A DNA stretch of 64,000 nt from Bimastos eiseni (taxonomy: Eukaryota; Annelida; Clitellata; Crassiclitellata; Lumbricidae): positions 250,501 through 314,500 of the forward strand of contig OY365817.1 of the NCBI GenBank assembly GCA_959347315.1. The letters are read 5' to 3'. The notes beneath the pieces are model-generated. The model saw only the letters and a program-made list of their open reading frames with translations. It was not told the DNA's origin and made no database searches. The position numbers and the translations under genes are program-made. Below, piece by piece: positions 60,201-64,000 of this stretch (position 1 is the first letter of the stretch; each line of letters opens with the position of its first letter).

Positions 60201-62045
60201 TAACTGTTGGGCTAAAGACGGCTTTCCAATACCCCAATGTGGAACCGATATTCATGTACTGAGGATTCAAAGAAGGAGGTTCACAACACATCATTAGATT
60301 CAATGAACGCAAGATTTAATCCTTCACTGCTTATTGCAATGACAGATTTTCATGACGATAGAAAGAAGCACCGTGATCAAATCGTTTACATGAACAGAAT
60401 TCTCTTCCTGAAACATTCATGAATAGTTCGTGTATTTTTAAACATAGTTTATTATAATTATTTTAACTAGCTAATTCACCCGACATCCTAGGAAAATGGG
60501 GTGGATGAAATAACTACGCCATAAAGTTACTTTGTCTGACTTGGTATTCCATAGGCGAACGTTCCCCACTTCGCCTTAATCTGCGCCACTTCGTTCCTGA
60601 AATTTCTTCCCGATAGCGAATGTTCCATTGGCAAGCGCATCGAGTGATTCAGTCGTCTTTAACTAATGCGCCTGAATTGCATATTTAAATAACTCCGCAT
60701 TCAGATGGCGTGATTGCAAATACACGGCGTTATTTACATTGAATGCCAGAAATTGGCCAAATCGAAAGTTTAAATTTAAAAATACACGCGTTTAAAGTTA
60801 AGCGTCTGCCAAAATAGTCACTTTGACCTATATAAAAATCTTTTTATATCGCCAGAGCGTTCCGTTCGCGAGCTTTTGTTGTTCGCCTAATATATAGGTA
60901 TATATATATATGTAATTATATATGGTTAAATGACCAGTGGTTGAATGCCTGTTGTCCCTTGCGAATTGTTAGGAGACAAAGTCTTGGAGGACGCCGTGGA
61001 TGACCGTCTACTTATGAGGTTCACGAACTGCAGCTGCAGAAGTCAAAAGGAGGCACATGTGCAATCTCAACCCGAAGAGTCACGCAAAGATGCAGATGTA
61101 ATTAAATACTTTTCTTTATTAGCGTGAAACGTTACTGACCGACTGTTTGTTCCGCATACAGCTTGCGTTGCCAAGTATGACTTCTGGAGCTCAACAGTAA
61201 CAGTGTATGACAGCGCGCGCATAAAAGGAAACTGTGGGGATTAATTAGGGTATTTCATTTTTATTTATGTAGATACTTTCACAGTGTAAGAATGAAAAAA
61301 TGTAAATGATACACTTCAAACAGCAAAAAAAGTAGCTTCTGGGAAAAGCCTAATAGTTTAACCAATGAATTCAGTGGTTAACTTCAGCCAGATCTTTATC
61401 TTAAATTTGAGATTCACCACTTATAGACTGTTATATCTGCCAGCTAGAAAGGAAGAACTGTCACCTAAATGTGCTTTGCATCAGTTATCAACACTTTGCA
61501 TTTTATTTCACGTATATCATGTGTAATTCAAATAGCGATCAGAATATGTCGATTAGAAAATCGTCAGACAGATGTAGTACCTAGATTGGCAAAATGTCTT
61601 AGATCTGCCAACTCTCTCTGGGTGACCAATTTAATCCATGGTTATCTGCCCCAACAGCGAAAGATTTGATTGGTTGTGAAATATTGGAGCAAGGTATTTA
61701 ATGCTTAAACATGTCATTCATTTTGCATTGCCGTTAGCTATTTTATGTATGTGATTATGCCAGTAGGGCCTACACGTGTAGTTACGCAACTTTATAATAG
61801 ACACTTGCATGGTCCTGTGTATCAGCGTCTGTGCTTTCCATTTATCTGCACAGGTAACAAACGGGATTCTTTCGAACGGCAGGTATACCAAGAAAACTAC
61901 AAAGATCATTCCTCTGACCGCAATTGCATCTAGGTCAACTGAACATGCGGACTTGATGAACGGCGCAAAAGACATTCGAAAGAATGGCATTCAACAGCTG
62001 AGAGAAGCTGGCTTCAGTAACGATACTCATCAAATGACTGATTAG
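32833..62045 (+). CDS. Gene B: SLC5-family sodium/solute symporter (SMCT-like), complete, 15-16 exons
   Basis: Joined exons: 32833..33171, 33481..33549, 35631..35682, 38017..38084, 41422..41502, 42791..42864, 43627..43767, 48103..48238, 51270..51358, 52265..52377, 52799..52869, 56738..56824, 57114..57329, 59867..59975, 60973..61097 and 61854..62045. All junctions are GT/AG with matching phases. The product is 653 aa; stopping in exon 15 at 61127 gives 599 aa, close to the usual 600-620 aa. About 13 membrane helices are visible, with GGMRAVIWTDVFQ (TM6 entry), VRHTFWGIVIGG (TM7) and GALSSISSGLSGSA (TM9). The closest families are SLC5A8/A12 monocarboxylate and SLC5A6 vitamin symporters, which use the Na+ gradient at the plasma membrane. 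The substrate is undetermined. Tandem paralogue of gene A, with no frame damage. Confidence 0.9.
33172..34690. other. Introns 1 and 2 of gene B, no further feature
   Basis: Only exon 2 interrupts this stretch. The rest is AT-rich without repeats or frames of note. Confidence 0.5.
33481..33549 (+). CDS. Gene B exon 2
   Basis: Acceptor ATGTTTTCAG, donor GTAAGT, 23 codons. YFYLRFGSNSVRL corresponds to the conserved YLELRF-type motif before TM4. Confidence 0.88.
34697..34745. repeat. TA-rich palindromic microsatellite
   Basis: TATATATATACATGATATATATATATG-like run able to fold on itself, directly before a SINE copy. Confidence 0.8.
34785..35018 (-). repeat. tRNA-derived SINE
   Basis: The minus strand starts TGGCACGGTGGCTGATCGG with an A-box-like GGTTAGAGCGG, then a B-box-like GGTTCAAACC. 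About 130 bp of body follows, shared with 56365-56588 (CCTTCTTCCAACAT and CACACGCCTCGA on the plus strand). The head resembles a Ser/Leu-type tRNA with a long variable arm, but it is followed by an unrelated body, so it is not a tRNA gene. Confidence 0.75.
35631..35682 (+). CDS. Gene B exon 3
   Basis: Acceptor TTCCTTTTAG, donor GTTGGT, phase 0 to 1, 52 bp. It encodes IIYMGVSMLAPSAALES, TM4 of the family. Confidence 0.85.
35926..37918. repeat. Minisatellite of 63-bp units in intron 3 of gene B
   Basis: About 31 units with a 63-bp spacing (for example TCTCGAA at 36381, 36444 and 36507). The core is ATCTCGAATGATATTATCC, then AAATGATTGCTGTTCTTGA. Some units carry the variant GAATTAGAATATCC. A three-unit block containing GAATAAAAGCCTTGA recurs at about 36541, 36861 and 37507. 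Because 63 is a multiple of 3, repetitive open frames appear on both strands. They have no start, splice or family context and are not genes. Confidence 0.92.
38017..38084 (+). CDS. Gene B exon 4
   Basis: Acceptor TTGATACAG, donor GTAAGT, phase 1 to 0, 68 bp. It completes VTGF and encodes TM5 (SIPIMSVVCVAYTTL). Confidence 0.87.
38085..39170. other. Intron 4 of gene B, 5' part, no further feature
   Basis: Frames at 38278-38526 and 38899-39150 show no motif. A short GAGA run lies at 38791-38820. Confidence 0.4.
39270..40350 (+). pseudogene. CR1/L2-like LINE, 3' part
   Basis: Reading across frames gives IQLQQYMDDTQLHI (RT catalytic box, YADD changed to YMDD), ECLSSM, ITLDSKLTFRLHI, CFYHISAIRHIRSALT and HQLNWLPVEFRIKFKL, the usual order at the end of these ORFs. 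Stops and shifts are frequent. It ends in TTTAATAAATAAATGA at 40345-40360, a short tandem tail typical of such LINEs. It lies in intron 4 of gene B. Confidence 0.8.
40564..40640 (+). mobile_element. hAT-type terminal sequence
   Basis: CAGTGGCGTAGTGAG followed by GCCGCCTGGGGCGAAGG resembles hAT ends. No matching inverted end or 8-bp duplication was found, so this is a fragment at best. Confidence 0.35.
41422..41502 (+). CDS. Gene B exon 5
   Basis: Acceptor GATTGTGAAG with a poor pyrimidine tract, donor GTCAGA, 27 codons. It encodes the family hallmark GGMRAVIWTDVFQ and TM6. Confidence 0.88.
41503..42790. other. Intron 5 of gene B
   Basis: AT-rich. The only structure noted is the hairpin at 42455-42491. 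Confidence 0.5.
42455..42491. repeat. Perfect 16-bp hairpin
   Basis: TCTGCTCTCGGTTCCA, loop CGTTA, then the exact complement. GC-rich stem in intron 5 of gene B. Confidence 0.8.
42791..42864 (+). CDS. Gene B exon 6
   Basis: Acceptor TGCTCTTTAG, donor GTTAGT, phase 0 to 2, 74 bp. It encodes the loop GISAVGGINNVITYANREG. Confidence 0.85.
43355..43415. repeat. AAT microsatellite
   Basis: Run of AAT units, slightly interrupted at its start. Confidence 0.9.
43473..43606. repeat. Long near-perfect inverted repeat next to exon 7
   Basis: Arms of about 65 bp around a 3-nt centre at 43538-43540. GCCAAAGAGACCTTGAGTCG on the left is matched exactly by its complement at 43556-43575. A few mismatches sit near the centre and in the A-run. 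The right arm ends 20 bp before the exon 7 acceptor, within the usual branch-point zone. Confidence 0.88.
43627..43767 (+). CDS. Gene B exon 7
   Basis: Acceptor ATGTTTCCAG, donor GTAAAT, phase 2 to 2, 141 bp. It encodes SFDPTVRHTFWGIVIGG and GLCQTAVQRF, TM7 and the conserved Q(T)xVQR-type segment. A long hairpin ends only 20 bp upstream of the acceptor. Confidence 0.88.
43768..45215. other. Intron 7 of gene B, 5' part, no further feature
   Basis: No family motif on either strand. Frames at 43877-44200 and 44231-44473 look random. Confidence 0.45.
45218..45262. repeat. TA microsatellite
   Basis: Self-complementary TATATA run. Confidence 0.9.
45777..47880 (-). pseudogene. CR1/L2-like LINE, endonuclease and RT remnants
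   Basis: From right to left: endonuclease end (ATLIDNLFTN and ISDHLPI at about 47640-47540), linker (LNFRKIIDRVD), then RT blocks TPIYKQGPRDDAKNYRPI (about 46570), IFIDFAKAFDTVDQN (46350), GVPQG-like and FADGTN (46080, YADD-type box changed to FADG), and LSLNVSKTYFILFRSH with TTTKFLGILID (45960-45810). Stops and shifts throughout. An inverted duplication interrupts it at 46546-46690. It lies in intron 7 of gene B. Confidence 0.85.
46546..46690. repeat. Inverted duplication inside the LINE
   Basis: GCGTCATCTCTGGGTCCCTG (46558) and the following TTTATATATCG reappear inverted at 46624-46675, with a loop of about 40 bp. The duplicated stretch is the RT block around the NYRPI motif. Confidence 0.8.
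48103..48238 (+). CDS. Gene B exon 8
   Basis: Acceptor GTTCTTACAG, donor GTAAAT, phase 2 to 0, 136 bp. Differs from gene A exon 8 at only a few residues (for example GLYLL for GVYLL). Confidence 0.9.
49098..49358 (+). pseudogene. LINE ORF 3' end fragment
   Basis: Open frame with QPKDSIENSVMLGIVEETRS, RGRPRICWFDNVMGWTGL and a tail ending in a DDDD run: the last part of an endonuclease/RT ORF. It lies in intron 8 of gene B and is absent from gene A. Confidence 0.75.
49650..50790. repeat. Intron 8 block, internally duplicated, with an insertion
   Basis: 49690-50060 and 50070-50780 both align to the single block at 1180-1480 in gene A. Shared landmarks include ATGTTACAACG, AATGTCAGTTGAAGTT and GCTACAATGGA. 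The second copy is split by the LINE piece at about 50215-50590. Confidence 0.7.
50215..50590 (+). pseudogene. LINE ORF 3' end fragment
   Basis: Frame with KIVYFGHVKRANGMERDIML and MRWMDGIQERTALSLKELR, a LINE C-terminal motif from a family different from 49098-49358. It interrupts the second intron-8 block. Confidence 0.75.
51270..51358 (+). CDS. Gene B exon 9
   Basis: Acceptor CTATTTTCAG, donor GTAAGA, 89 bp. It encodes LLPHFVITVFRNSPGF and the start of TM9. Confidence 0.9.
52265..52377 (+). CDS. Gene B exon 10
   Basis: Acceptor ATTTACAG, donor GTACTG, 113 bp. It encodes SISSGLSGSAANCWEDF and LPESRKAIANRIL before TM10. Confidence 0.9.
52799..52869 (+). CDS. Gene B exon 11
   Basis: Acceptor ATTTGCAG, donor GTAAGA, 71 bp; helix LVFGIVATSVAFLAAF. 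Confidence 0.9.
52870..53950. other. Intron 11 of gene B, 5' part, no further feature
   Basis: No recognisable repeat or frame. Confidence 0.5.
53957..55205 (-). pseudogene. LINE reverse transcriptase remnant
   Basis: From right to left: SQWSSSCITPVPKTAHLQNE and DFRPISITPVL, LSDQYAFRPTGSTTSALVAL, RLISLDFSRAFDTVRHS, then the catalytic LLKYADDSYIL (about 54600), LTCNLKLNGNKSKEMI, VILGVTIADRLNF and LSCLLYASPAWSG. This is RT block order with an intact YADD box, but split by several frame changes and stops. It lies in intron 11 of gene B; an LTR abuts its upstream end. Confidence 0.82.
55211..55811 (+). mobile_element. Solo LTR related to the gypsy element
   Basis: The last 130 bp (CTCGACCTCCTGAGGGTACC, then GTTGAATCCTG and AGTTCGCCACA) match the end of the 5' LTR at 16970-17094 in order and spacing. 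Sequence after 55811 no longer matches the element, as expected for a solo LTR. The start is taken at the first TG after the LINE sequence stops. No target duplication was recognised. Confidence 0.55.
56035..56240. repeat. Minisatellite of 21-22-bp units, intron 11 of gene B
   Basis: About nine units like those at 7975-8235, at the corresponding intron position. Confidence 0.75.
56312..56366. repeat. AAT/ATT microsatellite
   Basis: AAT run followed by ATT run (self-complementary), adjoining the tail side of a SINE; absent from gene A. Confidence 0.85.
56365..56588 (-). repeat. tRNA-derived SINE
   Basis: The fullest copy: the minus strand begins TGGCACAGTGGCCGATCGG, with A box GGTTAGAGCGG and B box GGTTCGACCC, then a body of about 130 bp shared with 34785-35018, ending at the AAT microsatellite. 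Present in gene B intron 11 and missing from gene A, so inserted after the duplication, unless lost from gene A. Confidence 0.8.
56738..56824 (+). CDS. Gene B exon 12
   Basis: Acceptor CGTTATGATAG, weaker than in gene A; donor GTTTGA, 29 codons; IAWALDGPVAGPLFGIF. Confidence 0.88.
57114..57329 (+). CDS. Gene B exon 13
   Basis: Acceptor TTTATCTAG, donor GTAAGT, 72 codons. TM12 plus an extracellular loop with NAT, NCT and NDS sequons, one more than in gene A. Confidence 0.9.
57845..58480 (+). pseudogene. LINE reverse transcriptase remnant, 5'-truncated
   Basis: SYLSSRSFTVSASGCSSSLH, a changed VRQGYVL for the VPQGSVL box, YAVDTQLFLYFFPHSLTDA (YADD changed to YAVD), and later SATFRSRLKAELFRI. 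Comparison with gene A shows intron 13 is continuous there (near 10140-10170), so the insertion starts near 57845. Confidence 0.78.
58518..59668. mobile_element. Foldback (TU-like) element 2
   Basis: About eight 15-bp units like ATCGCTCATAGGACA fill 58518-58645. The inverted form (CCCATGAGCGATC, CCTGTAAGCG) fills 59586-59660, and about 940 bp of AT-rich sequence lies between. It sits directly behind a LINE remnant in intron 13 of gene B. The LINE and this element together form the 1.9-kb insertion missing from gene A. Confidence 0.72.
59867..59975 (+). CDS. Gene B exon 14
   Basis: Acceptor TATCTGCAG, donor GTAGGT, 109 bp; TM13 (TTWIVGMIVSLIF). Confidence 0.9.
60973..61127 (+). CDS. Gene B exon 15 (alternative end 61097 or 61127)
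   Basis: Acceptor CGAATTGTTAG, entering in phase 1. It can splice out at GAT/GTAATT (61097/61098, phase 0) to exon 16, or read ten more codons to the TGA at 61125-61127. GTAATT is also the donor of gene A exon 8. Which form is used cannot be decided without transcripts. Confidence 0.75.
61128..61853. other. Intron 15 or 3' flank of gene B
   Basis: AT-rich and without a recognisable element. It is an intron if exon 16 is used, otherwise 3' UTR and flank. Confidence 0.45.
61854..62045 (+). CDS. Gene B exon 16, probable true 3' exon
   Basis: A strong acceptor (CATTTATCTGCACAG) leads in phase 0 into 63 codons and TAG. The peptide starts VTNGILSNGRYTKK and ends REAGFSNDTHQMTD, hydrophilic as expected for a cytoplasmic tail. 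I do not know a homologue for certain. It depends on the 61098 donor being used. A possible AATAAA follows at about 62648. Confidence 0.55.
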   Translation, partial: VTNGILSNGRYTKKTTKIIPLTAIASRSTEHADLMNGAKDIRKNGIQQLREAGFSNDTHQMTD

Positions 62046-63410
62046 TGCTACATATAACTGTTCCAGTGTTGTTGTTTCAGTGCTGTTATATCAGAACATC
62101 GAGATAACGATTGATTAATGATTGAATCAAAACTGCCGAGTAATAATACTTTTGGCTAAAGCTTTCTTGAAGCAGTTAATTGGATTAACAATAGGCTACC
62201 AAGTAAGTATAAGCTTGAAATTAAGAGCATTCTACTCCATCTATTCTGGTCATTATAATTATGCTCAGTGTATTTAAAATCGTCACGTGCAGCCAAGAAA
62301 GTTTCTCTGCCTTGGATGACTTTTATCTCAGGCTGGTCTAAATAGGCCTAGACATGAAACTGACTGCGTAGTCTGTGTATCCGAGATCGCTTGACAGAAA
62401 CCAATGGCACTGTCCCTGACATCAACCATTTAGACCTACGTATGTATTACTTTTGTTTAAGAGATCTCGGCCACTGACCATTTACAACTATCTTGTTGAC
62501 AATCTCACTCGGTTCCGTAAAATAGAGAAAGGATGATGCTATATGTACAACGTACATTTCCGATATAAGAACCTACCAGAAGTGGAATAAATTGCCTTTG
62601 CTGTCTCATTTTTAAATGATATTATATACTTATTCTGAACAACGAACAAATAAAATTGATTCAATAAGCACTGATATAATTTGAAGATGTTCGTGACTGT
62701 TGGATTCAATTTCACAGCGAACAGCAACCGCGTTCATGCATAATTGGTATAGCACCGGTGGGCAGCTGGTCACCCTGACGTGGCTTTTGTGCTTACAGAC
62801 AGTCTAATTATTACTCTATCACTGGGTTAATAATATTATTGTATATATATATATACAATATATTGGAGCCGCTATATTTAAAAATATTATTATAATGTTA
62901 GAAAACATTCGTAACAAATATGAAGGCATTTATGGTGGTTAGGGATTCCTAGCATTATAGTTAACCTGGAATCTTTTGGGCTGTCGTCCAAGAGGTTGCT
63001 GCACCGGAATTGGTTTGAGCTACATTGTAGGCTTACGCTTGACTTACTCGTCTTTAGATAAGACTGCTCAACTAGTTAGACTTGCTCTTGACGGTTCAGC
63101 TCACCAGGTACCAGGGCCTAGGACAGAGGGGGCACCCTCACTTAATAAAGAGCCTCGTAATTACTGAATAAGGGGTTATTTAAATGAGGAATTACGGATT
63201 TAAGGAGTTATTCATTGAAATGTAGCACTAGGCAAACTCCAATTATTTCGTGACGAAATCGTTGACGTTAAATAATATAAAACTACATTTTTTGCATATA
63301 TGTTATTAGTTGTAAAATTGAAAAGTTTGGAGTTTGGGGGCAGTGTAGAACAGTGTATAGAATGAATGGGGTGGTTAATGAATTCGAGCGGAACATTAAA
63401 ATATTTTTAG
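62046..63410. other. 3' flank of gene B
   Basis: A possible AATAAA lies near 62648 and a TA palindrome at 62838-62862. CACCCTGACGTGGCTTTTGTG-like sequence at 62772 also occurs at 58481, suggesting another dispersed repeat. 63105-63140 is GC-rich (CCAGGGCCTAGGACAG) and may belong to the hAT remnant that follows. Confidence 0.4.
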
Positions 63411-63423
63411 CAATATCAGTCAA

Positions 63424-63846
63424 TTGACAAAATCGACCACACAAGTCAATTTCATTGCAAAGATAGCATATATTTCTCTGACTATATCACTTGAGTTCGT
63501 TAAAAAAATGATTTTCCTCAAAGAAAAATACAAAATAATTAATTTGAAGCTTCCTCTTTCACCAAAAAATCTACTACAAGAAATAGTGACTCAAAATCGG
63601 GTCGATCTGTTTCCAAATGTGTTTATTTCCTGGAAAATTTTCATGACGTTACCTATATCTGCTGCAGATGCCAATAGATCATTAGGTTACCAAAAAAGAA
63701 CTAAGAAATGCCTCCGTTCCACGATGGGTCAGCAGCGTCTTAATGGATTAACTATGCTAAGCATTAATTTTAATATAGCAAGAACTTTAAATTATCAAAG
63801 CATTATCGAAACATTTGTAGCTTTGAAAATGCAAACTATGATTTGA
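63424..63846 (+). pseudogene. hAT transposase C-terminal dimerisation domain
   Basis: 140-codon frame whose second half (residues about 60-135) reads VDLFPNVFISWKIFMTLPIS, AADANRSLG, LRSTMGQQRLNGLTMLS and ARTLNYQSIIETF. This is the hAT dimerisation region as in ZMYM1-like hAT proteins, with the usual AERSFS motif changed to ANRSLG. The catalytic part is not present upstream. Confidence 0.75.
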
Positions 63847-63865
63847 AACTTTCTGTTGAGTTGGC

Positions 63866-64000
63866 AGTAGTAGTAGGGTAGTAGGTGGAGTAGGGGGTGG
63901 AGTAGTAGTAGTAGTAGGGAAAGTAGGGGGGAGTAGGGGAAGTAGTAGCAGTGGAAGTAGTAGGCTAGTGGAAGTAGGGGAAGTAGTCTTCGCAGTTGTA
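63866..64000. repeat. GTA/GGGGAAGTA simple repeat
   Basis: AGTAGT units mixed with AGTAGGGG units, running to the window end. Confidence 0.92.

Noticed and set aside
61098..61127. The TGA at 61125 as the only end of gene B
   Set aside because: A phase-matching donor lies ten codons earlier and a strong acceptor with an open 63-codon exon follows at 61854. Kept as an alternative rather than the sole model.

Overview
The window reads as nuclear DNA of an animal. It is AT-rich, has long introns with GT/AG borders, and is dense in decayed transposons. The protein families, the sequence TAGGCCTA scattered through non-coding DNA, and foldback transposons whose arms are built from about 15-bp tandem repeats (as in the TU elements known from sea urchins) suggest a marine deuterostome, most likely an echinoderm. 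That taxonomic call is an inference.

Host genes. Two tandem, same-strand paralogues encode SLC5-family sodium/solute symporters of the monocarboxylate-transporter (SMCT, SLC5A8/A12-like) or SLC5A6-like type. Gene A (801-11518) enters the window in its intron 7, and only exons 8-15 are visible. Gene B (32833-62045) appears complete: 15 exons can be joined with consistent phases into 599 aa, or 653 aa if a sixteenth exon (61854-62045) is used. Exons 8-14 have the same lengths in A and B, apart from one codon in exon 13. The introns still align outside insertions, so the duplication covers at least intron 7 to exon 15. Insertions present in one copy but not the other can therefore be bounded by reading the other copy.

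Between the genes (11519-32832). A LINE fragment lies just behind gene A. Then comes a four-layer nest of transposons: a Tc1/mariner-type element (12799-23323, TA target site) carries a piggyBac element in its left inverted repeat (12889-15379, TTAA) and a hAT element in its transposase remnant (15873-22801, 8-bp duplication TAGACGAA). The hAT element in turn contains a decayed Ty3/gypsy retrotransposon (about 16683-22630). The rest up to gene B holds dispersed repeats, a 63-bp piggyBac-like MITE, two GC-rich palindromic islets, microsatellites and a tRNA-derived SINE.

Introns. Gene A introns hold a foldback element (1-650), a probable DNA transposon (about 3722-4500), a Ty1/copia gag fossil, an unidentified coding remnant (6990-7560) and a LINE tail. 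Gene B introns hold a 2-kb minisatellite of 63-bp units with higher-order structure (35926-37918), several LINE remnants, an almost perfect 134-bp hairpin beside exon 7, a solo LTR, SINEs and a second foldback element (58518-59668). After gene B there is a hAT dimerisation-domain fragment and a GTA-rich simple repeat at the window edge.

No CRISPR array, rRNA gene, functional tRNA gene or bacterial-type operon was seen. The most informative features are the nested transposons with exact target-site duplications, the two foldback elements and the divergent C-terminal exons of the paralogues.
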